A stretch of 64,000 nucleotides of DNA from Calliopum simillimum (GCA_951812925.1 OX638369.1:46867061-46931060), one strand, 5' to 3'; counted from the stretch's first letter, positions 11,746 through 24,231 are shown. Numbers and translations: made by a program. Notes: generated by a model from the sequence alone, not told the origin.

Positions 11746-12119
11746 GAGAAGGGCCAATCTAGCGGCGTTTAATTCAATTTTTGTAATTTAGAACTGCAGA
11801 AAATTTTATTTATTTACTGTTTTCCAATATGTTTTAGTTTATGAGATTTCTATGAAAAGCTGTAACCTTTCAAACTTTACTATATAATATACATAATTTT
11901 CTCTCTTTTTTGGATAGTACTTTGCATTGGCTATTAAATAAAATATAAGTTGATGGTATATGGTTCTAGGTTTATTCTTTTTTTTTTTTTTTTTTTTCTT
12001 AAGAAATTATATTACAAATTAACGACTGCATTCGTGCTAATTTTTATTTTTCTTGTCAATATGATTCCTTATGACTGTGAAATACCTGAAATGACCCGAT
12101 AGCTGTCGAAACATAGAAC

Positions 12120-12560
12120 TTTTTTATTAACCTTAGTACTAAAAATGCCATAAAAATAGTTATTTTTACCAGGAAACTTACATTATGCTAATAGCCTGAT
12201 TCATAACCTTTCTAAGGTAGGTCCAAAAATCGGTTAAAAAATATCGAAGCTATGGATATTATTGCAAAGCCGTTCTGTAATGTTGAAAAAATTATAATTC
12301 CAAAACTGTTAAAGATACGATAGTGCCTTGATTTTGGATTCGTATATAAGGTAAATTGATTGCTTTTCGATAAAAATATTTTTAAAAAATGGGCCACTTA
12401 ACATTTTTTGTAATTTTGTACTTAAAGAGTACTAAAAAGAGTTAATTTTGCAAAGTAGCAGGAAACTAACTTTATAGCCTGATTCAGTATCTTCCCAGAA
12501 TAGATCCGGACTTAAAAATCGCTTAATAAACGTCGAAGTTATGGACAATTTTTGTGAGAT
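12120..12560 (+). repeat. Two-copy tandem repeat family (also at 16480)
   Basis: The phrase ATAGCCTGATTCA is followed by a short variable segment, TCCGGAC or GTCCAAA, then AAAATCGNTTAA and a CGAAG(C/T)TATGGA box. It occurs at about 12190-12260 and again at about 12475-12550, and in diverged form at 16490-16810. TTTTGTAATTTTGTACTTAA precedes the second unit. Origin unknown; it may be an internal part of a non-autonomous element. Confidence 0.5.
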
Positions 12561-14420
12561 CGTATTTATCATTATTGTCATATTTTATACCCCCTCAAAG
12601 TCACCGAAAAATTGGGAAAAACTTGTTTGTTTTACTATTTTTATTAGTTTTAGCCTAAAACAAAGCCATTTACAAAATTTTAACGCAATCCAAGATGATG
12701 AAGCCAAATCTAGCTACGGTAGGGGTGGAATATTTCATTGTGGAAGGTAAATCGAAAGTAATGTCACTATGCAAATATGTCATAGTTTTTGCAAATAGCT
12801 GCAACCTTACTTTCCCAATTTGTGTGTCAATTTATGTATTGAATTTTATCTTGATAACTCTCTATGTTTGGAAGTTATGAATCAAATTCCACTAGATAAC
12901 CCATTTCTCCCACTGTTGCATGATTTGATAAAAATCTGTGTTAGAAAAATAAGCCTAGACGTATTAAACTTGATATAATTACATACGATTATTTGACGGA
13001 AACATTCTTTTTCTCAGTGTAAATATTTACTTGTAACATATTTGCTTGATACATATGTATGTATTTGTTATATGGCATTGCAATTAATGTTGGATAATTC
13101 AAAATTAATTTCATGTTTTTGGTCGAAGTAACAAACGTCACAAGTCCCTGAAAACCTCAAATTGAAACAAATTGTTGCATAAATACAGCAAATATGTACA
13201 ATTGAAACTAAATGAAAATTCTTTCAAGTAAAATTTTTGTCAGAAATAATTCTAGCACGAGTATTTGACAATTATATTTGATTTGCTTATGCATCTCTTA
13301 ACGTGTAGGTAGATATTGTTTTGGCAAAGTTATTCAAAAATTATTTTTAAAATAAAAAAGTTATCAAAAAGTGTCACTTCGAAGCAATGAAAATTTACGT
13401 TAAATCTAGCTCTTCCTGTCTTAAGCATCACATCCCATGAATGTTAAACATAATTCCACCAAATCCAATTTTTAATCTAAAATTTACTTCCACATAAAAT
13501 TAACTTGGAGTCAATTACGCTAATTGCAATTCACGCGGCTGTAGCGCGGTCATAACCAAATTGAGTTCAAGCAGTTTAAAATTAAAATAATGAACTGACT
13601 TTTTGCACCCCAACTACGTCGTTTCAACCAAACCACATTTATTTATCGCCACCACCCACCCACCTTAAAAGCAACACCTTAAATGTTGCCACCTTTTGAT
13701 AGATACCTATGAAGTCAACAACAACAGCAACAACAAAAGGTGTTAATTTAATTTCTTGACCTTTTGTGGCAGTACCCCCATTCATTAGCGAAACAAGCAA
13801 CAACAAAAGAAGCAACAGCAACTACCACAAACCACAAAATTAAATACAATGGAAATCAACGACCTGACGACACGGCGTCATAACAAAATGTCATGCGAAT
13901 TCTCATTAATAATATTTTTTTGCATTCATTCATATTGGTATGGAACTTTGTAAAGCATGTGCAGAATGAGAAGACAACAACTAGACAATAGACAAAAGAA
14001 TAATACTAGACAAGAATTACGCTGTCCTTAGTAATATTCGAAGAATCCTTAGAAGTATTTATTTTTTAATTATTTAGCTGGGAGAAGCGTTGAACTTTCT
14101 GATTCAATAAATTTCAAACTTTTGTTTTTATCTGAGCTAAGACTACGTGTGCGTAATAATCACAGCTTCATTTTGACACCAAACACATAAAGATTGGATC
14201 ATACATAACAAACTTGAGTTCTTTTGAACAAAACAATTCAATTCAATTATAAAAACGCTTGAGATCGGTCGCCAAAAAAAAAAAAAAAAATATTGCTTTT
14301 GTTCCCATCCAAATATGTTCCTTGGCTCATTGTTAGATTTTTAAAAAAATATTTTGACTCTGGCGAAAATATTATTAATAATAGAATTTTTTTTAGTGCC
14401 AAAAACACAAAATTTGCATT
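12561..14420. other. AT-rich stretch with CAA simple repeats, no gene seen
   Basis: Mostly unique-looking AT-rich sequence. CAACAACAGCAACAACAA-type runs occur at 13719-13740 and 13795-13820, typical of fly noncoding DNA. The CA-rich segment around 13640-13670 produces a leucine-rich shadow frame on the minus strand that is not credible as a gene. Confidence 0.5.
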
Positions 14421-14424
14421 GACA

Positions 14425-15305
14425 TTTTTATACCCTACACCCAGGATATATTGACTTTGCCCTTCCGCTTGTGACGCAGAGAAGGAGGCGTGGCAGGTAT
14501 GGAAAAGTATTTATATTCTTGATCAGCGCCATATTCTGAGTCGTCATAGCCATGTCCGTCTGTTTGGCTGGCTGGCTAGGTGTGCGTGGAAATACATTTT
14601 TTGGGAAAACTGAGTAAAATAATTTAATGAAATTTGGTGTTCTGCCTTCGTCGTTAAAGTTAGCTCGGGGGATTGAAAATGACCGAAATCGGTCGACGGA
14701 CACGCCTACCACCCATACAAAATATATGTTCAAAATGCAATTATAACGGCATTATTTGCAATAATAGAAGCAAAATACACGTAAATACTAAGTATTGGGA
14801 TAGCACTGAACAAAAACAAGGCGAGTTCCAACTAGAGGGTGTGGCACCTCTCATAAAACCAAAAGTTTCAAAAAGTTACACTGAAAGCGTTTTTTGAGAT
14901 AACCCAAACAAATTGCACTCAATTACTCAAATCAATAAATGCAAGCTCTGAGAAAAAACTAGGTGAATTCGGACAAGAGGGCGTGGCATCTCCCATATAA
15001 GCAAAAGTTCCAAAAATGATATACTGAAAGTGTTTTTTGAGATAATCCAACCCAATTTCACTCAAACACTAAGAACATTAATTGCAAACTCTGAGCAAAA
15101 AGTAGGCGAAATAGGACTAGAGGGCTGGGCACCTCCCACGCAAGCAAAAATTTCAAAATGTTATACTGAAAGATTTTTTTAAGAAAACCTAATTGAATTT
15201 CACTCAAATACTCAGAACAGTAAATGTAAGCTCTACGCAAAATCTAGGTTAACTCGGTGAAGAGGAAGTGGCACTTTCCATACAAGCAATTTGTTCTTAT
15301 ACTCT
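14425..15305 (+). repeat. mini-me-like / Helentron-like repeat, copy 2
   Basis: The head TTTTTATACCCTACACCC, the core TATATTCTTGATCAGC and the GTCCGTCTGTTTGGCTGGC microsatellite are followed by four tail monomers of about 142 bp. Their landmark boxes, GGGTGTGGCACCTCTC and relatives, start near 14839, 14979, 15122 and 15267. The array breaks off near 15305 without the terminal hairpin; another unit with that end follows directly. Confidence 0.75.
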
Positions 15306-15361
15306 GCTAGGAGTTTCGGAAGAATAAAACAATTAATTTTAATAGTATTTATCAAATAAGT

Positions 15362-16193
15362 GTTTATATATACTAGAGTTCGCCTTGTGGCCAAAATTCG
15401 ACCATTTGCCTATAAAGCATAAAGTTTTTATACCCTTCCTTGGTCGAAAACACAAAAAGCCTTTTAATATTCTCTCTGAGGGTTCGCGTTATCTGCATGC
15501 ATAAAAATCGGTGAAGCAGCTAAGTTTCAATACCGTGCTTTCCATTTAGAGGCTTGTGAATCCGTCTAAAGAGCAAAAAGTTTTCTTTATCTTTCCATCC
15601 TGTTCATTTTATCCCCATATCAAAATTCATAAAAATCAATCCTTAGTGCTCACCCTATCTCTATACAGAATTTCATAAAATTCGATGCAGTGGTTTAGCC
15701 GTGAGAGCGTTTTTTTCAATATAGGAGCGTGGCACTGCCCACTAAAAACATAATGGTCATTTTATCGTTCCTTAGCGTTAACCCTATCTCCATACTAATT
15801 TTCATAAAAATGGATGCAGTGGTTTGCGCGTGAAACCGTTTTTTTTACTTAGGGGTGTGGCACCGCCCACTAAAAAACATAATGGTCATATATGGTTCCT
15901 TAGTGCTAACCCTATCTCCATACCAAATTTCATAAATATCGATGAAGTGGCTTAGCCGTGAAAGCGTTTCTTACATTAAGGGGCATGGCCCCGCCCACTT
16001 TTGGAAAAAAGTAGTCCTATGCACTGCTCCTCCTCACAATTTTTCCAACAAAGAAAAAATTAAGCAAATCGGTTGAAATTTAAGTATAGAAATAGGGACT
16101 GAACCGATTTCGTTTGCCTATTTATATATAGATTCTTGAAATGCAGTTGGGGTATTTAATTTTTGGCAAGGTCAAAGATACCACCCTTACTAG
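15362..16193 (+). repeat. Helentron-like unit with ~125-bp tandem repeat and CTAG end
   Basis: Three tandem monomers of about 125 bp (starting near 15645, 15768 and 15895) each contain CCCTATCTCCATAC and a GTGGCACCGCCCACT box. The 3' end reads GGGGTATTTAATTTTTGGC, an imperfect short hairpin, then CCCTTACTAG followed by T. The same terminal arrangement closes mini-me copies at 20945, 38808 and 59650. A short hairpin followed by CTAG/T is the 3' signature of Helitrons and Helentrons. Confidence 0.55.
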
Positions 16194-16479
16194 TTTTTGT
16201 TTTGCTATATAATGCGAAACAAAAATTTAGAAAAATTATGTATTAAAAATGTTAAATGTTCTACATCAAAAGTTTTTGAAAAATTGCGTTCTGTGTCAGA
16301 ACATTGATTTTAGAAACAGTAACAGTTTGTCCACGTGTCACCCTTTTAAAATTTTCGCAATGTGCACAAGAACGGATGCGGAATCAAAAGGATTTGCTTT
16401 TAATAATGTTATTGCTGTGTTAAAAAAAAACATTTTGAAACTCTTATAAGCGATTAAAAATAAAAAATAATAAGAAAAA

Positions 16480-16815
16480 AAAAAACGAACCGCTTATGCT
16501 AGCGTGATTCAATCCCTTTCTAAAAATGGTCCAAACATTTTGTGGTAGGACCTTTTTTTTCAAGTCATAACTTCTAACCCTCGAGACATTCCAATTTTTT
16601 ATGTGAAAGATTATTTTTGCTTTTTTCCAAAAAATATATCTCGGAAGGTAAAAAAGGTGTACATGGGCACGTTTTTTGTAGTTTAGTACTAAGATAGTAG
16701 TAAATTTAGTACTTTTTATCAAAATCAAAAAATTTTATTTTGAGCTAATAGCCCAATTCAATAACTTTCCAAAAGTGGTCTGGGCATAAAAATCAGTTAA
16801 GAAATGTTCAAGTTA
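16480..16815 (+). repeat. Diverged copies of the 12120 repeat family
   Basis: GCGTGATTCAATCCCTTTC at about 16503 and AGCCCAATTCAATAACTTTC at about 16749 correspond to the GCCTGATTCA units at 12190 and 12475, with TTTTGTAGTTTAGTACT between them. The spacing is about 245 bp. No coding content. Confidence 0.4.
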
Positions 16816-18613
16816 ATTACAATTATTTGAGGAGAGTTTGTCACAATTTACCGATTTTTCCACACTTTGCACCCCTCCACAAGCCACAAAAAAATTTTTT
16901 TTTTTTTACCATTTCTAAAAGATTAGACATGAATCGAAACCATGTACCAATTTTCAGCGAAATCGGAAGGGGTGTGGCAGATCTTGTTACGCTAGGCATG
17001 GAATGGCTGTATACCAAAAGAGTTTTTTGAGATAGGTCTAGCAAATTTTACCCGTACACTATGTACGCTTTGTAAAGGCTTTGAATAAAAACTTAGGATA
17101 AGTAGGTGTGACATTTCCGAAACAAATAAAAACTTTAAACGTTGAAAAACGATTTCTTGAAAGCTCTGTACGTACACGAATCCACGGAGGAAAAAAAGGC
17201 ATTAAGTCAAGCCCAAATCGTTCTTAAATGGAATATTCAAAATTTAGCTTAACATAGCAGAAAATCAGCCAAAAATGTGCAAAACTTGTTCACAACTTGG
17301 GATCAAATTTAGGCATGATATAAATTTTGATAACTAAAACCGATTCTGTAGCATTCTGTACATAAATTGTAGTGTATTCCTTAACATAAAGTTAAGATGG
17401 TTTATTTTTATGTCACTGATTAGGTTTTCTTGATGAGTTATCAAATTGAAAGCATTTTTTGTTGTTGTCTATTTTTTTAGTCAACTGACCGAATTTTGTA
17501 AGTTTCATTTAGAACAGTTTTTTCAAAAGTTGAGCAGGATGTCCGTTCATAATTCCTTTATATGTAAATTTCTTTTTTGGTTCGAAGCACGTGAAAGTTT
17601 CCATTTAGTTTAAGTATAAAAATTTTAATTTATTAATCCATCTTTCAATTGTTAAACTTTATAAGTATGAAATTTCTCTTTTTCCTTTTTTTTATTGAGA
17701 TAATACCCCTTTGTGTTAACATCACATGCCTGCGTCACAAGTTGTATTCAGAAATTTACTTTTTGTTGTTTGTGTTTTTGTTAACATTTTTCCACCGATA
17801 GCAGTGCAGTCTTACATACAGAATAATAAAACAGATTCCAAACTATAGACGTCAGTCACCATTGTTGAGGGCGCCACAATGCATGTACTTACACACACAT
17901 CCATATGTAGGGAGGTACCTATGCACTACGCGAGAGTATACTTTGTGCGCCTTTGTTTATTCCTGTGTTTATTGTTGACTTTACTTTATTGTGTAGTAGG
18001 TGTATCCCACCAACTTTATCTTACTTTGCTTTTGTTTACTTATTCAATTCTTTGACTTTGAATTGTTTTCTCTTTCAATAAACTTTGGGGTTAAAAGTTC
18101 ATTCGTCTCTTGTTGCACGTTGGCTGAAAAGTATGCAACAATTTTTTTTTTGTTTGTTTTTGTTTTGTAAAGTATTGCTTTTGATTTATGTTGTGAATTT
18201 TTTGAAAATAATAACTATTTAAATAAAAATGTAATTTAATTGGCAATTTATAGCTTTTTTATTATGATGTTGAAATTTTTCCGCTTGATTGGTAATATAT
18301 TTATATATATTCTATGCAAGTTTATTAATTACATTAACCTAAATTCCAAGAGCTGTTCAAATTATGTGTATTTATTTGTAAATGTTATCGAATATTAAAT
18401 TAATTTTGTTTGCATACTTTTATATATATTTATTTACAAAATTATATAAATATATTTACGTAACTAATTAATTTATATATAAAACAAACATAATAAATTA
18501 TAATGATACGTTGAGCGATCGAAAAAACTTTAAAACCATAAAAAAATTCTTTTCAATCAAAAAATTTTCGACATAAAACGTCATTATTGTTTATGAGTGG
18601 CGCCTTTTCATGC
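16816..18613. other. AT-rich stretch without recognised gene
   Basis: Poly-T and TA-rich tracts, especially 18290-18490 (long ATATAT-type sequence). A GGGGTGTGGCAGATCTTG box near 16969 resembles the boxes in the tandem repeats. No exon-like frame was recognised. Confidence 0.5.
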
Positions 18614-19895
18614 ACATATAAGGAATTCTCAAAAATTGTGGAATTCTACAGTTTTTGAGGCACATTCACCAAACTTGGTGGAGAGGTCACTTTTTATATA
18701 AGAATCAAAAATTGGAAGGGTGCACGTCAAAAAAAAAAGTAAAAAAAGTTACGCATATACATATGAAGCAAAACACGTCAAGTGTACCAGCTGAAAATTT
18801 TTTTGTCTCCGATTTCGCTCAAATTTGGCAATATAGTAGTCGTGATATACAAAAACAATATTCCGGGAGGATTTGGTCCTAGTACCATTTATTGTTAAAA
18901 TACAGGGTGTTGAAGTTGGCGTTTATAGTCATTTTCATGAAAAGGTGTTTTTTCAAAAATTTAGAGCTTAATCCAAAGTTTGTAAAGTAACTTGTCCCAT
19001 TCATTTTGAAATGTTCTTTTTATAAAAAAATATTACATGGTGAAAAAAATTTTTTTTCACCGAAATATTTTAAACTTAAAAATACTTTTGAATTTTTTTT
19101 AAAAAAAACCCCCCTTAAATTTTTTTTAAAAGTACTTCAAATTAAAGCATAATTTAAAAGCTTTAAAATGATGTGTGACTCAAGATGGTATTCGGTCATT
19201 GGATGAGAGTTTTTGGCTTTTAAACGCCCACAGCAGGCAAAACTCTTTGTTTACTCAAGAGGAAGGCATCTTACGAAAAAAGCGTTTAAAAGCCAAAAAC
19301 TCTCATCCAACGACCGAATACCATCTTGAGTCACACATCATTTTAAAGCTTTTAAATTATGCTTTAATTTGAAGTACTTTTAAAAAAATTTAAGGGGGGT
19401 TTTTTTAAAAAAAAATTCAAAAGTATTTTTAAGTTTAAAATATTTCGGTGAAAAAAAATTTGTTTCACCATGTAATATTTTTTTATAAAAAGAACATTTC
19501 AAAATGAATGGGACAAGTTACTTTACAAACTTTGGTGTAAGCTCTAAATTTTTGAAAAAACACCTTTTCATGAAAATGACTTTAAACGCCAACTTCAACA
19601 CCCTGTATTTCAACAATAAATGGTACTAGGACCAATTCCTCCCGGAATATTGTTTTTGTATATCAGGACTACTATATTGCCAAATTTGAGCGAAATCGGA
19701 GACAAAAAAATTTTCAGCTGGTACACTTGACGTGTTTTGCTTCATATGTATATGCGTAACTTTTTTTACTTTTTTTTTTTGACGTGCACCCTTCCAATTT
19801 TTGATTCTTATATAAAAAGTGACCTCTCCACCAAGTTTGGTGAATGTGCCTCAAAAACTGTAGAATTCCACAATTTTTGAGAATTCCTCATATGT
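18614..19895. repeat. Near-perfect palindrome: 614-bp arms, 54-bp spacer
   Basis: The left arm 18614-19227 and right arm 19282-19895 have exactly equal length and match as reverse complements with only scattered mismatches and small compensating differences by eye, for example CTCCGATTTCGCTC and its complement. The spacer 19228-19281 includes CAGGCAAAACTCTTTG. A transcript would fold into a very long hairpin. The frame 19175-19372 simply spans the centre and is an artefact of the symmetry. A diverged single-arm relative lies at 57812-59405. Confidence 0.9.
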
Positions 19896-20154
19896 CCTTC
19901 AAGTTTTCTCAATATCGGAGAACTTGTGGGTCTTACCTCGACGACAGCTTACCTGCCATAGAACAACATCAGTTCTCGAATTGAACCTGAGCCATTCTTT
20001 TTACTTTTTGCTGCCAGGGGGTCTTGTATGTTCAGTTGTACAGCGTGATTTGTGATGGATTACAACCAGGCTTGCCAACCGTATGATACCTTAGAATTAT
20101 ACCTATATACAAAAAAACGGGTTTTTCTAAACCTTACAGAGATCATATTTGTAA

Positions 20155-20945
20155 TTTTTTTTTACCCTACACCCAGGGTATATTCACTTTGTCCTTCCGT
20201 TTGTAACGCAGAGAAGGAGGCGTGGCAGATATAGAAAAGTATATATATTCTTGATCAGCGTCGCCTCCTGAGTCGATATAGCCATGTCCGTCTGTCTGGC
20301 TGGCTGGCTGTGTGTGGAAATACATTTTTTGGGAAAACTAAGCAAGATAATTCAATGAAATTCGGTGCACAGCCTTCGTCGTCAAAGTTAGTTTGGAGGA
20401 TTGAAAATGAGCGAAATCGGTCAACGAACACGCCTACCGCCCATACAAAAAATATATTCAAAATGCAACTTTTGGAGTATTTTTCTTGGTAATGCAACCA
20501 AAATACCCATAAATACTACAAATTGTAAGCGCAAGCTCTGAGCAGAAACTAGACAAATTCGGACAAGAGGGCGTGGCACCTCCCATATAAGCAAAAGCTT
20601 CAAAACGCTATACTGACACCGTTTTTTGAGATAATCGAACCAAATTTTACTCAGACACTAAGAATTATAAATGCAAGCTTTAAGCAAAAACTGGATAAAG
20701 TCGGACAAAAGGGCGTGGCACCTCCCATAAAAGCAAAAGGTTCAAAACGCTATACTGAAAACATTTTTTGAGATAATCCAACCAAATTTCACTCAAATAC
20801 TAAGAACTATAAATTCAAACTCTGAGAAAAAACTTGGTGAATTCGGACAAGAGGGCGTGGCACCTCCCATATAAGCAAAATTTTCAAAATACTACTGTGT
20901 AGGGTATTTAATGTTTGGCCAGGCCAAAGGTAACACCCTTGCTAG
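20155..20945 (+). repeat. mini-me-like / Helentron-like repeat, copy 3 (complete)
   Basis: The 5' end TACCCTACACCCAGGGTAT, core TATATATTCTTGATCAGC and GTCCGTCTGTCTGGCTGGC microsatellite are followed by three ~143-bp monomers with GGGCGTGGCACCTCCCATA boxes at about 20569, 20711 and 20854. The 3' end has GTGTAGGGTATTTAATG, inverse to the head, then the hairpin TTTGGCCAGGCCAAA, then CCCTTGCTAG before a T. This is the most complete copy in the window. Confidence 0.8.
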
Positions 20946-21221
20946 TTTTTTTTTAGTTCTAAAGACACTTGTTTACCTTCTACTTGACAAAAATCTCGAA
21001 ATTGCATTAAAGTTAAAAGTAAAAATCGGAAAGCACTTTATTAATTTTAGCACTTTTATTTAACATAGACAAAGGAATTATTTATCCGATTATAGACCGT
21101 AAAAATCGGGAAACCTGGAAAATTCGGAGTTTTTTGTTTAAACCATGATTTTTGATAGTAAAACGCAATAAAAATACTCTTACTGAAATTCCTGATTCTC
21201 ATCCTTTTCGGTGGTGTATCA

Positions 21222-22819
21222 TCTATACTATATATACTATTTATATAAAATTGCTTATATGAAAACCCTGTGTAACGATTTGGTGCAAAATATACCGAAC
21301 CGATTTTAATAATTTTTTAAAACGTTCAACGTGTGGTAAGGAACAGGATTGTATACTTATTTTTTTGGTTTTTATGAGATAACTGTTTTTTTTTAGTATG
21401 AAGCTGTTAAAAAAAAAAATTCAATGCTTGCATGAAAATGATCGTTTGCATTTCAGTCGCTATAGCGTGCTGCGCCATGAGTTGCGTTGTTGTTGTCTTT
21501 TCCGTCTCTTTCATTTATTGTTTTTTTTTATTCTTGTTATTGTGTTGTTGATGAGAGCAAAAAAGAGAGTGATTTCGTCAGTGATGCCAACTCAATATTT
21601 TCAATTTTTTTGGACTTTTAACGATGTTTTACATGTTTTTCAATATTTTTTAAATTTTTTTTGATTTTTTTCGATATTTTGGATGTTTTTCGAAACACTT
21701 GGACTTTGACCGATTTCTTCGATGTATCTACATATTTTACTATTTTTCGAAACTTTTGATTTTGTTTCGATATATTGGATGTTTTGTTCTTAGACTTTTA
21801 CCGATTTCTTCAATGTGTTTCAATATTTTTCAAAACTTTTGGGCTTTTATCATTATATATGATGTTTTTCGACATTTTTGGACTTTAACCGATATTTTGG
21901 ATATTTTTCTATAAACTTGGACTTTACCGATTTCTTTGTTGTGTTTCAATATTTTCCGAAACTTTTGAATCCTTTTCGATTTATTGAATATTTTTCGATA
22001 TATGTTTTTGGACTTTCACTGATTTCTTCAATGTTTTCCAATAATTTGGGCTTTTACCGATATGTAGGATGTTTTTCGACATTTTTGGACTTTTACCGAT
22101 ATTTTGTACGTTTTCCGAAAATTTTGTTTTTATGTCACTATTTTTCGAAACTTTTGAACTTCTTTCGATATATGTATTGGATGTTTTTCGATATATGTAT
22201 TTGAACTGTTACCGATATATAGGATGTTTTTTGATAAACTTGGGCTTTATCCGATTTTTTCGATGTGTTTCATTGTTTTTTGAAACTTTTGGACCTTTTT
22301 CGATATATTGGATCTTTTTCGCTTTATTTGGACTTTTACTGATTTTTTTATATGTAGTATTTATTGATTTGAATCGTTCGCATAGAATAATAATCAATTA
22401 TTATTTCTTCGATGTTTTCCAATACTTTTTGACTTTTACCGATATTTTGGATGTTTTTCGCTATATTTGGACTTTTACCTATACTTTAGATGTTTATCTA
22501 TACTTTTAGACTTTTGCCGATATTTTAGTTGTTTTTCGATACATTTGGTCTTTTACCGATTTCTTCGGTGTATTTCGATACTTTTGGACATTTACCGATA
22601 TTTTGGACGTTTTTCCATAAACTTGGGCTCTTACCGATTTCTTCAATGTATATTTTAATATTTTGCGACACTTTTGGAATTTTACCGATAAAATAAATAT
22701 ATTGGAGCATCTGTTTGTGGCACATTGTTTTAAAAAATAAAAAAAAAGTTTTAGTTATTAGCTTTTTGTGCAATCTGCCTTTTTATTAAAACCCGTGCAA
22801 CGCCGGGTAAAACAGCTAG
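21222..22819 (+). mobile_element. Helitron-like element with internal minisatellite
   Basis: It begins TCTATACTATATATACT directly after an A. It ends with the hairpin ACCCGTGCAACGCCGGGT, AAAACAG and CTAG before a T. A 5' TC, a 3' hairpin about 8 bp before CTAG and insertion between A and T are the standard Helitron end features. There is no Rep/helicase coding sequence, so the element is non-autonomous. Most of its body is the minisatellite described separately. Confidence 0.65.
21590..22690 (+). repeat. T-rich degenerate minisatellite
   Basis: Around two dozen degenerate units of roughly 40-50 bp share GACTTTTACCGATATTTTGG and a GATGTTTTTCGA box. Consecutive open frames of 60-146 codons across it encode Phe/Tyr/Asp-rich strings such as FGLLPIF and YRYFG. 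These frames follow from the repeat period, lack start context and shift between units, so I do not call a gene. Confidence 0.8.
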
Positions 22820-22970
22820 TATGTTATATTTGCGTTGGTAACTATACCTTCAGAAGAGTTTTTTCTTAAATATTATACACAAAAATTTGAATTTGATCTC
22901 GATCATTTTTTTTTTAGCTAATTGAGAGTCACTGAATTTGAATCTGGCAAACGTTTTTTCCTATCACGCC

Positions 22971-23398
22971 TAGTGATGAGCAAACCAAGACCACAGCAGA
23001 CTTGGTATCGATCTTGCACATTGAGTCTCGGTCTTGGTTTTGATATTGAGTCTTGGTCTTGTTCTTGATAATTAAGCCTTGGTCTCGGTGTTGGTCTTGG
23101 TCTTGAAAAAATTTCAAGAGGTTATTGCGCATTCAAAATTTTTAAACCTATTTTTCCAAAGCAGTTGGGTTTTTAAGATGCCAAATTTCAAATTGGGGGA
23201 TTATTTTATCCTCAAAACGTGCGTGAAACACCTATTAACTATAAATTAGCAAGACTTAAAAGCAGTCTTGAACTTGACGATTATTGTAAATAAGACCAAG
23301 ACCATAACAGCCTTGATCCTTGCAAATATATCAGCGTTTCAAAAAATTACCAAGACCAGGACAGGACTCAAGACCAAGACTAATTTTGCTCACCACTA
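22971..23398. mobile_element. hAT-like MITE with TCTTGG-rich arms
   Basis: The ends TAGTGATGAGCAAA and (other strand) TAGTGGTGAGCAAAA form inverted repeats. Flanking octamers ATCACGCC (22963-22970) and AGCTCGCC (23399-23406) could be a decayed 8-bp duplication. The left arm is full of GGTCTTGGTCTTG units and the right arm of GACCAAGAC units, so the microsatellite is itself inverted about the centre. Confidence 0.55.
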
Positions 23399-23407
23399 AG
23401 CTCGCCT

Positions 23408-23788
23408 GAGATCCTAGATTTAAAGTGCAGAAAACGCTATTTTCAGACACATGGCGTACATTTATGAAGTAGTTAAGTTCATTTTTGTCGACGAAATCTA
23501 ATGGCACGGATTTTCTTCCTTAAACCATAACTTTAATTTTCCCAATTGGACCATTACTTTCCAAGATATCATACCTTAAAGTAATGGTATGGTATGGGAC
23601 TTGTGATACTTTTACTTCAATGGATAATATCTTGGAAAGTAATGATCCAAGTGGAAGAGTTAAAGTTATGATTTAAAGAGAAAAATCATTGCTTTTCAGT
23701 ACCTTAGACAAAAATGAACTGCACTACTACTGGACGTACACCATGTGTCTGAAAATTGCGTTTTCTACACTTTAAATTAAGGATAGCT
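23408..23788. mobile_element. Inverted-repeat element with ~180-bp arms
   Basis: ATTTAAAGTGCAGAAAACGC near 23420 is mirrored by GCGTTTTCTACACTTTAAAT near 23760. The symmetry continues inward through CAGACACATGG and CATTACTTTCCAAGATAT to a short centre near 23590. It abuts the hAT-like MITE to its left. No coding content. Confidence 0.65.
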
Positions 23789-24231
23789 CGGATTTTAGAC
23801 ATGATAGAAAAAAACGGTTGCGAGATACGGAATCAGCGATATTTAGACAAAAAAAGTTATTGACATAAAATTCATATGTTAAATTGGGACACATTCGACT
23901 CCAAAAAATTAACTAGCATAATGTTGCTTTATTTTATTAAAAGTACCTATTCAGTAAATAAAATTTTTAAACCTAATAAAAATGTTCATTGATTTTTGAA
24001 GACCTCGATTAAAAAAAAGAATATTGCTTAGTTTGACTTTCGATGTTAATAGTTTGCAAAGAAATTTTAGATTTAAAATCAATAACTTAACTAGTTTTAA
24101 CAATTTGAGGAAACTTCATAGAGATGAATGCTATGAAAAAATTAAATTTTATCTTTAAAACTCATTACAGATAAGCTTCCATAGGTGGTTTGCATCTAAC
24201 TTTCTTTTTGTAACACTACTTAGCATTACAC

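Noticed and set aside
18290..18490. AT-rich origin or matrix-attachment region
   Set aside because: ATATAT-rich composition is common in this window and gives no specific evidence of such a function.
19175..19372. 65-codon frame at the palindrome centre
   Set aside because: It spans spacer and both inner arms, so its codons are forced by the inverted repeat.
21398..22658. A series of overlapping 63-146 codon frames rich in Phe, Tyr and Asp
   Set aside because: They follow the period of the T-rich minisatellite, change frame between units and have no independent start or domain.
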